Shown here piece by piece: positions 39,298 through 48,150 of a stretch of DNA of 64,000 nucleotides (within the stretch, counting starts at the first letter, position 1; every line of letters begins with the position of its first letter). This DNA comes from Chloroflexota bacterium (GTDB lineage: Bacteria > Chloroflexota > Limnocylindria > QHBO01): contig JBBPIR010000001.1 in assembly GCA_038040195.1 (NCBI GenBank), positions 553,141 through 617,140 on the forward strand, read 5' to 3'. The notes below the pieces were generated by a model. That model had not been told where the DNA came from. It saw nothing but the letters and a program-made list of their open reading frames with translations, and did not search any database. A program made the position numbers and the translations under genes.

Positions 39298-40008
39298 ATG
39301 AGCCCTCAGGAAACCGCCCCGCGCCAGCGCTGGCAGATCTTGTTCTCTCGGGCCGAGCCCGCGCTCCGGCTGCGCCAGCAGGACATCCTGGCCGAGTTCC
39401 AGCGCGTCCTGACCGAGGCCGCGCTCCCCCTCTCCCGGACCGCCGCCGCGCGTCCCCGGCCACGCCTGCGGCTAGCGGCCAGCGCGCCGGCGGGGGTGGA
39501 GCTGCGCGGGGATATCGTGGAGGTCTGGTTCGACGAGCTCGTCCCCCAGGAGCGGGTGCTCGCGGCGGGGGAGGGCCTGACCGACGGTCTGGCGATGATC
39601 GACGCCCGCGAGGCGTGGCACGGGTTTCCCTCGGCCGCGTCCCAGGTTCGGGGCGGCGAGTACGAGGTCGAAGTCAGCACGCCCGAGGGCGTGACCGCGG
39701 ACGATCTACGGTCCGCCGTGGTCCGACTCCTGGCTGCGACCAGCCTGCCCGGTCAGCGCCGGCGAGGGGAGAGCGAACGCCGTTCGGACGCGGCCGAACG
39801 GGATCTCCGGCCCTACGTCGAAGACCTGGAGGTAATTGAGGTCGACGAGGCCGCCCGAACGGCACGCCTCCGGATGCAGCTGCGCCTCGATCCGAGCGGA
39901 GCGGGTCGGCCGCGGGACGTCGTGGACGCCCTGGGTCTGGGGCTGGCCACCACCCGGACCATCCGGCACCGGCTCCTGTTCGTTGACACTCCTCCGGTCG
40001 CCCGATAG
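39298..40008 (+). CDS. DUF2344 / TIGR03936 protein
   Basis: 236 aa. Matches the domain usually linked to TIGR03960 radical SAM proteins and sitting just upstream of rplU: RWQILFSRAEPALRLRQQDILAEFQRVLTEAALPLSRT, RPRLRLAASAPAGVELRGDIVEVWF, LRPYVEDLEVIEVDE. It lacks the radical SAM half, which is not in the window. Function unknown. A TACCAT -10 (39283-39288) ends 9 nt before the ATG. The stop codon TAG is the first half of the rplU -10. Confidence 0.82.
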   Translation: MSPQETAPRQRWQILFSRAEPALRLRQQDILAEFQRVLTEAALPLSRTAAARPRPRLRLAASAPAGVELRGDIVEVWFDELVPQERVLAAGEGLTDGLAMIDAREAWHGFPSAASQVRGGEYEVEVSTPEGVTADDLRSAVVRLLAATSLPGQRRRGESERRSDAAERDLRPYVEDLEVIEVDEAARTARLRMQLRLDPSGAGRPRDVVDALGLGLATTRTIRHRLLFVDTPPVAR

Positions 40009-40011
40009 ACT
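39983..40011 (+). promoter_or_regulatory. rplU: rplU operon promoter
   Basis: TTGACA (39983-39988), 17-bp spacer, TAGACT (40006-40011): the best sigma-70-type promoter in the window. It lies inside the 3' end of the DUF2344 gene and its -10 includes that gene's TAG stop. Confidence 0.85.
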
Positions 40012-40017
40012 CGCAGG

Positions 40018-40105
40018 TCCGCGTGAGGCGCCTTCTCGGTGTCCGTCCGTGCGCGTTTCGCGAACTGATCGCGAGCGCTGATCCCCCATCCAACGGAGAA
40101 CGAGC
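40018..40105 (+). promoter_or_regulatory. rplU: rplU mRNA leader with hairpin
   Basis: About 88 nt from the predicted start to the ATG. It contains TCGCGA (40058-40063), a 5-nt loop and TCGCGA (40069-40074), a 6-bp stem extendable by nearby GCGC pairs. L21 leaders are known to be structured in several phyla; whether this is an L21-binding site is inference. Confidence 0.4.
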
Positions 40106-40603
40106 ATGTACGCCGTGGTCGACAACGGCGGAAAGCAATATCGGGTCGAGCCGGGGCGCACCCTGGTCATCGACCGTCTCGACGCCGAGGCGGGAGCCAC
40201 GGTGACGTTCGACCGCGTGCTGCTTGTCGGTGACGAGGACGGCGTCACGGTTGGCACCCCGACCGTGAGCGGGGCAACGGTGCGCGGCACCGTGCTCGAG
40301 CACGGCCGCGGTCCGAAGATCATCGTCTTCCGCTTCCGGCCCAAGGCTCATTACCGGCGGCGCACCGGTCATCGGTCGGAGTTGACCCGGGTCCGGATCG
40401 ACGAGATCGCGACCGCTGCGACAGCGGCCAAGGCCGCGTCCAAGGCGGCGCCGACGGCCAAAGTGGCGGCCACGCCCAAGACGACGGCCAAGCTCGCGCC
40501 CAAGACGACGGCCAAGCTCGCGCCCAAGTCGGCGGCCCGGCGCAAGGCGGCGGCACCACGGAAGGCAGCGGCCTCGCGCAAGACGAAATCGGAGACAGAG
40601 TAG
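40106..40603 (+). CDS. rplU: 50S ribosomal protein bL21 with long Lys/Ala tail
   Basis: 165 aa; bL21 is normally about 103. Residues 1-102 are a complete bL21 ([53 protein letters not shown]). Residues 103-165 are a Lys/Ala/Pro/Thr low-complexity tail with a duplicated 8-residue unit, like histone-H1-type tails. The tail may touch rRNA or be disordered. ATG after CGGAGAA. Confidence 0.95.
   Translation: MYAVVDNGGKQYRVEPGRTLVIDRLDAEAGATVTFDRVLLVGDEDGVTVGTPTVSGATVRGTVLEHGRGPKIIVFRFRPKAHYRRRTGHRSELTRVRIDEIATAATAAKAASKAAPTAKVAATPKTTAKLAPKTTAKLAPKSAARRKAAAPRKAAASRKTKSETE
40474..40521. repeat. Two tandem 24-bp repeats in the rplU tail
   Basis: Exact 24-bp units at 40474-40497 and 40498-40521 with a partial third copy, in frame. 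Confidence 0.9.
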
Positions 40604-40605
40604 GC

Positions 40606-40866
40606 ATGGCACACAAGAAAGCTGGATCCTCATCCAAGAACGGGCGCGACAGCGCCGGCCAGCGGCTCGGCGTAAAGCGTGGCGACGGGCAGCAGATCCT
40701 CGCCGGGACGATCATCGTTCGGCAGCGGGGCAGCACGTTCCATCCGGGGCCCAACGTCGGCATGGGGCGCGACTACACCCTGTTCGCCACTGCCCATGGA
40801 CGGGTTCGCTTCACCCATGAGACGCGCGACCGCAAGCTGGTCAGCGTGGTCGAAGCCGAGGGCTGA
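40606..40866 (+). CDS. rpmA: 50S ribosomal protein bL27
   Basis: 86 aa, complete: [53 protein letters not shown]. The N-terminus reaches the peptidyl transferase centre; there is no cleavable extension of the Firmicutes kind. 2 nt after rplU. Confidence 0.97.
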   Translation: MAHKKAGSSSKNGRDSAGQRLGVKRGDGQQILAGTIIVRQRGSTFHPGPNVGMGRDYTLFATAHGRVRFTHETRDRKLVSVVEAEG

Positions 40867-40869
40867 CCG

Positions 40870-41076
40870 ATGAAGACCGGCGTTCATCCGCAGTACCATC
40901 AGGCTGAGGTCCACTGCGCTTGCGGGACCACCTTCACGGTCGGGTCGACCGCCGAGTCGATCCGGGTCGAGGTCTGTTCGAATTGCCATCCGTTCTACAC
41001 CGGCACGCAGAACATCGTCGACACCGCGGGCCAGGTAGAGCGGTTCCAGCGGCGGATGGAGCGCGCCTCCCGCTGA
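40870..41076 (+). CDS. rpmE: 50S ribosomal protein bL31, zinc-binding form
   Basis: 68 aa, ATG 3 nt after rpmA. Starts [22 protein letters not shown]; Cys 16, 18, 36 and 39 make the zinc site of the C+ type, with the [10 protein letters not shown] motif. C+ bL31 is replaced by a C- paralogue under zinc limitation in other bacteria; no paralogue is in this window. Confidence 0.96.
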   Translation: MKTGVHPQYHQAEVHCACGTTFTVGSTAESIRVEVCSNCHPFYTGTQNIVDTAGQVERFQRRMERASR

Positions 41077-41207
41077 CCCGGTCGGGGCAACCGACCGCCG
41101 GCCGCCTCTCGCGGCTCGTCCCCCACCTGGCCTTCCTGATCCCCGAGCAGCTGATCGCGGCTGGTCCGTTCGTGATCCAGGCCGTGGCCGGGACACGCAA
41201 GTACCGG

Positions 41208-42089
41208 ATGCCCGACTTTTTCTACGGCGGCCAGGCCCTCATCGAGGGGGTCATGATGCGGGGCAAATCCACGGCCGCCATGAGCGTTCGGATGCCGGAT
41301 GGCGAGATCCGGACGTCGTCCGAGCCGCTGCCCCGAGCCCTGAGCGGCGGCCGGTGGCTGCGCGTGCCCCTGGTCCGTGGGGTGCTCGTGCTGTACGAGA
41401 CCCTGGTGCTGGGAACCCGGATGCTGATGCGCTCCGCGGCCCTGGCGGCGGAAGGCGAGGAGATCGAGATCGGGCGCGGCACGTTGGCCATCACCATGAT
41501 CGCGTCGCTCGGCTTCGCGATCGCCCTGTTCTTCGTGCTGCCACTGCTCCTGTCCGAGGCCGCCGAGGAGGCCGCCGGCAGCGACCTGGTGGCCAACCTG
41601 CTGGAGGGCCTCTTCCGTCTCGTGATCTTCGTCGTGTACCTGGGTCTCATCGGTCTCATGTCGGACGTGCGGCGCGTGTTCGCCTATCACGGGGCCGAGC
41701 ACAAGACCATCAGCGCCCACGAGGCCGATGCCGCCCTGGAGCCCGCGTCGGTGGATCGGTTCAGCACTGCCCACACCCGATGCGGGACGACCTTCATCCT
41801 GATCGTGGTGGTCATCAGCATCCTGTTCTTCTCGGTCGTCCCGCGGGCCAACGTGCCGTTGCCGCTGCTCATGCTGTCGCGCATCGCGCTGGTGCCTGTG
41901 GTGGCCGCGGTGGCCTACGAGCTGGTCCGTTTCGGCGCCCGGCACTACGGCAATCGGCTTGTCCGCGCCATCTACGCGCCCGGTTTGTGGCTCCAGTCGA
42001 TGACCACCCGGCCACCGGATCACGGGATGCTCGAGGTCAGCATCTCCGCTCTCCAGCGGGTCATGGACGAGGACCGGGCGCGGGCATGA
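41208..42089 (+). CDS. DUF1385 membrane protein
   Basis: 293 aa from ATG 41208 ([20 protein letters not shown], the normal family start). Several membrane helices (about 93-120, 135-160, 205-250), the [14 protein letters not shown] motif and [18 protein letters not shown]. Function unknown; it is commonly linked to prfA and prmC. The frame is open upstream to a CTG at 41073 that overlaps the rpmE stop (CTGA), so an N-terminal extension of 45 residues is possible; GTG 41172 is another option. The stop overlaps prfA (ATGA). Confidence 0.9.
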   Translation: MPDFFYGGQALIEGVMMRGKSTAAMSVRMPDGEIRTSSEPLPRALSGGRWLRVPLVRGVLVLYETLVLGTRMLMRSAALAAEGEEIEIGRGTLAITMIASLGFAIALFFVLPLLLSEAAEEAAGSDLVANLLEGLFRLVIFVVYLGLIGLMSDVRRVFAYHGAEHKTISAHEADAALEPASVDRFSTAHTRCGTTFILIVVVISILFFSVVPRANVPLPLLMLSRIALVPVVAAVAYELVRFGARHYGNRLVRAIYAPGLWLQSMTTRPPDHGMLEVSISALQRVMDEDRARA

Positions 42090-43165
42090 CGGACCGCCTG
42101 GGTGAGCTGTCGGCTCGCCACCAGGAGCTGAGCGCGCTGCTGGCCCGACCGGAGACCGCAACCAACCCGCAGCTACTGGAGAGGTATGGGCGCGAGCTGG
42201 CCCGGCTGGCGCCGATCGTGGACGCCCTGCGAGGGCGCGACGAGACCGAGGGGGCCCTGACCTCGGCTCGCGGCCTGCTGGAGGACGCCGACCCGGAGGT
42301 CCGCGCCATGGCCCGGGATGAGGTGGAGGATCTGGAGGGCCGGCTGGCGGGCCTGGACGCCGAACTGCGGCGGCTGCTGGTGCCCCGCGACCCGAACGAC
42401 GAGCGCGACGTGATCCTCGAGATCCGTGCCGGTACCGGCGGGGATGAGGCGTCGCTGTTCGCGACGGACCTGTACCGCATGTACCAGCGGTACGCCGAGC
42501 AGCGCCGCTGGCGCGTCGACCTGCTGTCCACCAGCGAGAGCCCATCGGGGGGCTACAAGGAGGTCATCGCGGAGGTCGCCGGCGACGGGGCGTATTCGCG
42601 CTTGAAGTTCGAGAGCGGCGTCCACCGCGTGCAACGGGTGCCGGTCACCGAGTCCAGCGGCCGGATCCATACTTCGACCGCAACGGTGGCGGTCCTGCCC
42701 GAGGCCGATGAGGTCGAGGTGGACATCGACGAGGGTGACCTTCGGATCGAGACCTTTCGGTCCAGCGGACCTGGCGGCCAGTCGGTGAACACCACCGATT
42801 CGGCCGTGCGCATCACGCACCTGCCGACCGGCATGGCAGTCGCCATCCAGGACGAGAAGAGCCAGCACAAGAATCGGGCCAAGGCGCTGTCGGTGCTGCG
42901 CGCGCGACTGCTGGAGGCTGAGCGGGCGCGCCAGGCGGAGGAGCGCGGGGAGGCGCGCCGGGCCCAGGTCGGGACCGGCGAGCGGTCGGAGAAGATCCGG
43001 ACCTACAACTTTCCCGCTGACCGGGTCACCGATCATCGGATCGGCCTGACCGTTCACAACCTGCCGGGCCTGTTGGCCGGTGACCTCGACCGCGTGATCG
43101 AGCCGCTGCGGGAAGCGGATCAGGCGGCCCGCCTGGCCGCGGCCGGCGCCAATGCCTCCGGCTGA
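42086..43165 (+). CDS. prfA: Peptide chain release factor 1
   Basis: 359 aa, ATG overlapping the DUF1385 stop. RF1 signatures: [22 protein letters not shown], the tripeptide [21 protein letters not shown] region (PxT type, for UAA/UAG), and GGQ in [23 protein letters not shown] is the substrate of PrmC, encoded next (14-nt overlap). Confidence 0.97.
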   Translation: MTDRLGELSARHQELSALLARPETATNPQLLERYGRELARLAPIVDALRGRDETEGALTSARGLLEDADPEVRAMARDEVEDLEGRLAGLDAELRRLLVPRDPNDERDVILEIRAGTGGDEASLFATDLYRMYQRYAEQRRWRVDLLSTSESPSGGYKEVIAEVAGDGAYSRLKFESGVHRVQRVPVTESSGRIHTSTATVAVLPEADEVEVDIDEGDLRIETFRSSGPGGQSVNTTDSAVRITHLPTGMAVAIQDEKSQHKNRAKALSVLRARLLEAERARQAEERGEARRAQVGTGERSEKIRTYNFPADRVTDHRIGLTVHNLPGLLAGDLDRVIEPLREADQAARLAAAGANASG

Positions 43166-44069
43166 GTCCCTCGTCCTCCCGGCCACGGCAGGCGCGGCAT
43201 TGGCAGGCGCGACGGAGCGTCTCCGGGTGGCGGGTTCGCCAACGCCGCGGCTGGATGCCGAGATCCTGGTGGCGCACTCCATGAAGCGCGATCGGGCGTG
43301 GCTCCTGGCGCACCTGGATGAGCCGATGCCGGGGCGGACGGGGGCCGACCTGAGCGCCTGGGTGGAGCGGCGCGCCGCCGGCGAGCCGATCGCGTACATC
43401 CGCGGCTTCAAGGAGTGGTATGGCCTACGGATCGCCACCGACCGCCGGTCGCTCATTCCGCGCCCCGAGACCGAGCTGCTGGCCGATGCGGCCATCGGAG
43501 ACATCGCCGAACGCATGGGACGCGACGACCGGCCGATCCTGGCCTGGGAGGTCGGGACCGGCGGCGGAGGCGTGGCAGTCGTGCTCGCCCGGCGCTTCCG
43601 GTCGGCCCTGACCCTGGGCCGCCTCCGCCTGGTGGCGAGCGACGTGGCGCCCGATGCCGTTGAGCTGGCGGCCGAGAACCTCGCCGGGCACGGGGTGGAT
43701 CGTCTGGTGACGCTGGCCGTGGCGGATCTTCTCGACCCGGTTGGGACTGTGGCCGAGGTTCCCGACGTCGTTGTCGCCAACCTCCCCTACCTGCGCAGCG
43801 CCGAAGTCAAGGCCGGACTGGGCAGCCTGGGCTGGGAGCCTGGGCCGGCGCTGGATGGCGGGGCCGATGGGCTGGTCGTGATCCGCGAGCTGCTGGCCCG
43901 CCTGCCCGACCGCCTGGCCGCCCACGGGAGCGTGATCCTGGAGATTGGCGAGGACCAGGCCGGCTCGATCCGGACCCTGGCCGCGGCGCTTCCGGGGGCG
44001 TGGTCGGTCTCGACGCTTCGAGACCTGGCGGGCCACGAGCGGATCGTCCGCTTGGAGCGGCTCCCGTGA
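43152..44069 (+). CDS. prmC: Release factor glutamine methyltransferase PrmC
   Basis: 305 aa. N-terminal helical domain ([18 protein letters not shown]), then the SAM domain: [26 protein letters not shown] (SAM loop), [16 protein letters not shown], and NLPYLRSAE where most have NPPY. It methylates the Gln of GGQ in RF1 and RF2. Coupled to prfA and tsaC by overlaps. The NLPY variant also occurs in other PrmC sequences. Confidence 0.95.
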   Translation: MPPAESLVLPATAGAALAGATERLRVAGSPTPRLDAEILVAHSMKRDRAWLLAHLDEPMPGRTGADLSAWVERRAAGEPIAYIRGFKEWYGLRIATDRRSLIPRPETELLADAAIGDIAERMGRDDRPILAWEVGTGGGGVAVVLARRFRSALTLGRLRLVASDVAPDAVELAAENLAGHGVDRLVTLAVADLLDPVGTVAEVPDVVVANLPYLRSAEVKAGLGSLGWEPGPALDGGADGLVVIRELLARLPDRLAAHGSVILEIGEDQAGSIRTLAAALPGAWSVSTLRDLAGHERIVRLERLP

Positions 44070-44683
44070 CCGAGATCCTGCCGGCGACGCCCGAGGGCCT
44101 GGCCGCCGCCGCGGAGCTGATGGCCGACGGGCACCTGGTCGCGTTCCCCACCGACACCGTGTATGGCGTCGCCTGTGCCTTTGGCCGCGAGGAACAGCGG
44201 TCGGATCTGGTGAAGCTCAAGGGCAGGCCGGAGGACAAGCCGATCCCGGTCCTCGTCGCCGAGGCGTCCCAGGTCACGGCGGCCGGGTACGTCCTGGATG
44301 AGCGGGCAAGACGCCTCGCCGGCCGATGGTGGCCCGGTCCCCTGACCCTGGTCCTCCCAGCCTCCGACGGCGGCGATGCGCTCGGATTCCGCGTGCCTGC
44401 GCATGACGTCGCGCTGGCCTTGATCCGGCTGGCGGGACCCCTGCTGGCGACGAGCGCGAATCGGAGCGGCGAACCGGAGACCCTCGGAGCGGACGAGGTC
44501 CAGATCGCGTTCGCCGTGCATGGCGACCTGCTAGCCGCGGTCGTCGACGGCGGACCGGCTCCGGGCGGCACGGCGTCGACCGTGGTCGACCTCACGGCTG
44601 AGCCCGCCCGGCTGCTCCGCGAGGGTGCCATCAGCCGGCAGGCGGTGGCGGAGGTCGTGGACCTGGAGCCGGCGATAGACTGA
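44066..44683 (+). CDS. tsaC: L-threonylcarbamoyladenylate synthase (TsaC/Sua5/YrdC family)
   Basis: 205 aa from GTG 44066, which overlaps the prmC stop (GTGA). YrdC motifs: GHLVAFPTDTVYGVACAF, LVKLKGRPEDKPIPVLV, WWPGPLTLVLPA, LLATSANRSGEPE. It makes threonylcarbamoyl-AMP for tRNA t6A. Short form without the Sua5 C-terminal domain. The prfA-prmC-tsaC order is common. Confidence 0.94.
   Translation: MTEILPATPEGLAAAAELMADGHLVAFPTDTVYGVACAFGREEQRSDLVKLKGRPEDKPIPVLVAEASQVTAAGYVLDERARRLAGRWWPGPLTLVLPASDGGDALGFRVPAHDVALALIRLAGPLLATSANRSGEPETLGADEVQIAFAVHGDLLAAVVDGGPAPGGTASTVVDLTAEPARLLREGAISRQAVAEVVDLEPAID
44676..44681 (+). promoter_or_regulatory. rpiB: rpiB -10 element
   Basis: TAGACT overlapping the tsaC stop region; it ends 6 nt before the rpiB ATG (44688), so transcription would start at the ATG itself. 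Confidence 0.55.
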
Positions 44684-44687
44684 CCCA

Positions 44688-45140
44688 ATGCGCGTCGCCA
44701 TCGGCTCCGACCATGCGGGATTCGTGCTCAAGACCGCGCTGTGCCGCATGCTGGACGAGCTGGGGATCGCGTACCGCGACTTCGGGACCGACTCGCCAGA
44801 ACCGGTCGACTACCCGGACGTCATCGCGCCGGTGGCGCGCGCCGTTGCCCGTGGGGAATACGACCGCGGCATCGTCCTGGGCGGTAGCGGGACGGGGGAG
44901 GCGATCGTGGCCAACAAGATCCGCGGCATTCGCTGCGTGCAGGCCGCCAACCCGGTCGTGGCCCGGCTGGGACGGGAGCACAACGACGCCAACGTCATCG
45001 CGATCGGGGCCCGGGTGACCAACGTGGAGGTGGCCGAGGCCTGCGTGCGGGAGTTCCTGGACGCCGAGTTCGAGGGCGGGCGTCACGTCCGGCGGGTCGC
45101 CAAGATCGCCGCCCTGGAGGCCGAGGAGGCTGGTCGCTGA
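44688..45140 (+). CDS. rpiB: Ribose-5-phosphate isomerase B
   Basis: 150 aa. RpiB/LacAB fold: MRVAIGSDHAGFVLKTAL, VDYPDVIAPVARAVA, GIVLGGSGTGEAIVANKIRGIRCVQA, LGREHNDANVIAIGARV. It interconverts ribulose 5-phosphate and ribose 5-phosphate, feeding PRPP made by Prs. No Shine-Dalgarno; see the -10 just before it. The end AGGAGGCTGGTCG serves as ribosome site for the next gene. Confidence 0.95.
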   Translation: MRVAIGSDHAGFVLKTALCRMLDELGIAYRDFGTDSPEPVDYPDVIAPVARAVARGEYDRGIVLGGSGTGEAIVANKIRGIRCVQAANPVVARLGREHNDANVIAIGARVTNVEVAEACVREFLDAEFEGGRHVRRVAKIAALEAEEAGR

Positions 45141-46408
45141 GCCTGCACCTGGAGCCGTCCGAACGGGCCCTGCTGGAGGGCGATTCCAGGCCCGGGACCG
45201 CGCTCGCCATGCGCCTGGTGGTGCGCGCCGCAGACGTCCTGGGGGCCGAGCGACTGATCCCCATCCGCGCGGCCCACGTCGACTCGTGCCTGTACCACGG
45301 GCAGGCCACGCTGGACTTCGTTGATCGCCTGGTGGACGGCGGGGCCGCGGTCCGCGTACCGACGACCCTCAACGTGGGCGCCGTCGATCTGCTCCACCCC
45401 GAGCTGTGGCGCGGCGACCCTGATCTGGCGGAGCGCGGCCGGCGGCTGATGGAACGCTACCGAGCGCTCGGCTGCCGCCCGACCTACACCTGCGCTCCCT
45501 ACCAGCTGGCCGAGTCACGACCCGGTCTCGGCGACCAGGTGGCGTGGGGGGAGTCGAACGCCATCGTCTTCGCCAACTCGGTGCTCGGCGCCCGGACCAA
45601 TCGCTACGGGGACTTCCTGGACATCGCCGCGGCCGTCGTGGGGCGGGTCCCCGACGCCGGCCTGCATCGCACTGAGGAGCGGCGGGCCCAGGTGGTGATC
45701 CGCCTCGGGAACGACGTGCCGCCGGCGGTTCTGGACGACGACGGCCTGTACCCGGTCCTGGGGATCGTGGTGGGCCGAATCGCGGGCGGGCGAGTTGCCG
45801 CGCTTGACGGCCTGCCTCCCGGCGTCTCCGAGGACCGCTTGAAGGCGCTCGGGGCGGCCGCCGCGTCGTCGGGCGCGGTGGCCCTGGTCCACGTCATCGG
45901 CTCAACTCCGGAGGCGCCGACCCTGTCCGCCGCCCTCCAGGACGCCGAATCGGACGATGAGCGCACCATCGACATGGCCACTTTGAGGGCCGTCCGCGCC
46001 GAGCTCGGCGGCCACGGAGAGGGACGGATCGTGGCCGTGAGCCTGGGCACCCCGCACGCCTCGGCTGCCGAGCTGACCCGCATATCCGGGTTGCTGGACG
46101 GGCAGCACGTGGCCGAGGGGGTTGAGCTCCTCATCTCCACCGCCCGCGACACGCTGGCCCAGGCGGAGGCATCGGGCGTCGCGGACCGGTTGCGACTCGC
46201 GGGGGCCGAGCTGCTGGTCGACACCTGCTCGTACATCGCACCCATCCTGCGGGCGCCGCACGGGCCGGTCATGACCGACTCGGGCAAGTGGGCCTACTAC
46301 GCGCCGGGCAACATCGGCGCGGAGGTCGTGCTGGGCAGCCAGGCCGACTGCGTCGCATCGGCGGTCGCGGGCCACGTCGTCCGCGATGCCATATGGGGGA
46401 CGGCGTGA
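45137..46408 (+). CDS. Aconitase X catalytic (large) subunit, CTG start
   Basis: 423 aa if started at CTG 45137. The first standard codon, ATG 45209, would remove 24 residues (SLHLEPSERALLEGDSRPG...) that match the usual family N-terminus. AGGAGG (45124-45129) is 7 nt before the CTG, and the CTG overlaps the rpiB stop (CTGA), so the CTG start is well supported. Motifs: RAAHVDSCLYHGQATLDFVDRL, TLNVGAVDLLHPELWR, YTCAPYQLAESRPGLGDQVAWGESNAIVFANSVLGARTNRYGDFLD, and MTDSGKWAYYAPGN. Characterised members are cis-3-hydroxy-L-proline dehydratases and archaeal mevalonate 5-phosphate dehydratase; substrate here unknown. The stop overlaps the small subunit (GTGA). Confidence 0.9.
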   Translation: MSLHLEPSERALLEGDSRPGTALAMRLVVRAADVLGAERLIPIRAAHVDSCLYHGQATLDFVDRLVDGGAAVRVPTTLNVGAVDLLHPELWRGDPDLAERGRRLMERYRALGCRPTYTCAPYQLAESRPGLGDQVAWGESNAIVFANSVLGARTNRYGDFLDIAAAVVGRVPDAGLHRTEERRAQVVIRLGNDVPPAVLDDDGLYPVLGIVVGRIAGGRVAALDGLPPGVSEDRLKALGAAAASSGAVALVHVIGSTPEAPTLSAALQDAESDDERTIDMATLRAVRAELGGHGEGRIVAVSLGTPHASAAELTRISGLLDGQHVAEGVELLISTARDTLAQAEASGVADRLRLAGAELLVDTCSYIAPILRAPHGPVMTDSGKWAYYAPGNIGAEVVLGSQADCVASAVAGHVVRDAIWGTA

Positions 46409-46806
46409 GCGGGCGGCTGATCGCGCCGGGCCGAGCCCGAGGGCCTGCCCTGGTCCTCGACGAGCCCCTGTCCCTGTGGGGCGGCCTGGATCCCGCGACG
46501 GGCCGGGTGATCGAGGTTCGCCACCCGCAGCATGGAGCGCGGGTCACGGGGCGGGTCCTGGTGCTGCCCGCCGCACGCGGCTCCTCGTCGTCCGCCAGCG
46601 TCCTGGCCGAGGCCATACGCGCCGGTACCGCGCCCGCCGCCATCGTGCTCGGGGAGCCGGACCTCATCCTGGCCCTTGGCGCCGCGGTCGCCGAGGAGCT
46701 GTACGGGGTCCAGATCCCGATCCTGGTGCTCCCGGCCGCTGACCTGGCCGCGATCCGGGATGGCGCGACCGTGACAATCGGTCCGGAAGGCGTGTCGGCG
46801 GTCTAG
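46405..46806 (+). CDS. Aconitase X swivel-domain (small) subunit
   Basis: 133 aa, GTG overlapping the large-subunit stop. DUF126 swivel domain: GRARGPALVLDEPLSLWGGLDPATGRVIE, HPQHGARVTGRVLVLPAARGSSSSASVLAEAI, AAIVLGEPDLILALGAAVAEELYG. Pairs with the large subunit to close the Fe-S active site. Subunits are separate here, as in archaea, rather than fused. Confidence 0.92.
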   Translation: MSGRLIAPGRARGPALVLDEPLSLWGGLDPATGRVIEVRHPQHGARVTGRVLVLPAARGSSSSASVLAEAIRAGTAPAAIVLGEPDLILALGAAVAEELYGVQIPILVLPAADLAAIRDGATVTIGPEGVSAV

Positions 46807-46809
46807 ACT
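46804..46809 (+). promoter_or_regulatory. glyA: glyA -10 element
   Basis: TAGACT; its first three bases are the stop codon of the aconitase X small subunit. Leader about 25 nt with CGGAGGAG as ribosome site. No good -35 at 17 bp. Confidence 0.45.
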
Positions 46810-46839
46810 CCGGGGTCCGCGCACGGAGGAGATGGACCG

Positions 46840-48102
46840 ATGGATGCCTGGGCCTCGCTGCAGGCGGAGGACCCTGAGATCTGGCAGGTCGTCCAGGACG
46901 AGGAGGCACGAGCCCGCTCGAACCTGGAGCTGATTGCGTCCGAGAGCTACCCGAGTCGGGCGGTGCTCGAGGCCACCGGCTCGGTCCTGACCGCCAAGTA
47001 CGCCGAGGGCTACCCGGGCCGCCGCTACTACGGCGGATGCGAGGTCGTGGATCGAGCTGAGAACCTGGCCCGCGACCGCGCCCGACAGCTGTTCGGGGCC
47101 GAGCACGCCAACGTGCAGCCGCACGCCGGCGCCCAGGCCAACATGGCCGTCTTCCATGCCCTCCTGAAGCCGGGCGACACCGTCCTGGGGCTGGCGCTCG
47201 ACCAGGGAGGCCATTTGACCCATGGCTCCCCGGTGAACTTCAGCGGGCAGTACTACCACTTCGTTCCGTATCACGTGGACCGAGTGACTCACATCATCGA
47301 CCTGGATGAGGTGCGGACCCTGGCCCGCGAACACCGACCCAAGCTGATCGTCACCGGCGCCACCGCCTATCCGCGGCACTGGGACTTTGCGGCCTTCCGG
47401 GAGATCGCCGATGAGGTGGGGGCCATCCTGATGACCGACATGGCCCACTTCGCCGGCCTGGTGGCCGCCGGGGTGCATCCCAGCCCGGTGCCGCACGCCC
47501 AGGTGGTGACGACCACCACCCACAAGACCCTGCGCGGGCCGCGAGGGGCCATGATCCTGTGCACCGAGGCCCTGGCGAAGGATATCGACAGGGCCGTCTT
47601 CCCGGCCATCCAGGGTGGCCCGCTGATGCACGTCATCGCCGCCAAGGCGGTGGCCTTCGGCCAGGCCATGAGCGCCGAGTTTCGAGCCGATGCCGAGCGC
47701 ACGGTCGAAAACGCGCGCGCCCTCGGCGCCGCGCTGGCCGAGCACGGCGCCTCTCTGGTCTCGGGCGGGACCGATACCCACCTGCTGCTGGTCGACGTGA
47801 CGCCGTTCGGGGTGACCGGCAAGGAGGCCGACATGTCACTGGGCGAGGTCAGCATTACGGTGAACCGCAACACGATTCCCTACGACCCCAACCCGCCGAT
47901 GGTGGCCAGCGGGATCCGGGTCGGGACGCCGTGCGTCACCGGTCGGGGGATGGGGCCGGACGAGATGGCGGAGATCGGTCGCCTGATCGTGGATGGGATC
48001 GCGGCCCGCGGAGACGCGGCGGCCCAGGCAGCCGTGCGGGCACGGGCCGTCGCGCTGGCCCAGCGATTCCCGGTCCCTGGCCTGGCGTGGACCCGCGCCT
48101 GA
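46840..48102 (+). CDS. glyA: Serine hydroxymethyltransferase
   Basis: 420 aa, ATG after CGGAGGAG. PLP enzyme converting Ser plus THF to Gly plus 5,10-methylene-THF. Motifs: [58 protein letters not shown], the PLP Lys in [26 protein letters not shown]-like [14 protein letters not shown]. Full length. Last gene before the ATP synthase cluster. Confidence 0.97.
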   Translation: MDAWASLQAEDPEIWQVVQDEEARARSNLELIASESYPSRAVLEATGSVLTAKYAEGYPGRRYYGGCEVVDRAENLARDRARQLFGAEHANVQPHAGAQANMAVFHALLKPGDTVLGLALDQGGHLTHGSPVNFSGQYYHFVPYHVDRVTHIIDLDEVRTLAREHRPKLIVTGATAYPRHWDFAAFREIADEVGAILMTDMAHFAGLVAAGVHPSPVPHAQVVTTTTHKTLRGPRGAMILCTEALAKDIDRAVFPAIQGGPLMHVIAAKAVAFGQAMSAEFRADAERTVENARALGAALAEHGASLVSGGTDTHLLLVDVTPFGVTGKEADMSLGEVSITVNRNTIPYDPNPPMVASGIRVGTPCVTGRGMGPDEMAEIGRLIVDGIAARGDAAAQAAVRARAVALAQRFPVPGLAWTRA

Positions 48103-48109
48103 ACGGCGC

Positions 48110-48115
48110 TATACT
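48110..48115 (+). promoter_or_regulatory. ATP synthase operon -10 element
   Basis: TATACT, 7 nt after the glyA stop, with a leader of about 30 nt to the first AtpZ-like gene. Confidence 0.55.
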
Positions 48116-48150
48116 CGCGCCGGTTTCCGATCGCCCGAAGTCGAGCTGAA

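Noticed and set aside
40058-40074. rplU leader hairpin as an intrinsic terminator
   Set aside because: No T-tract follows the stem and it lies inside the operon leader.
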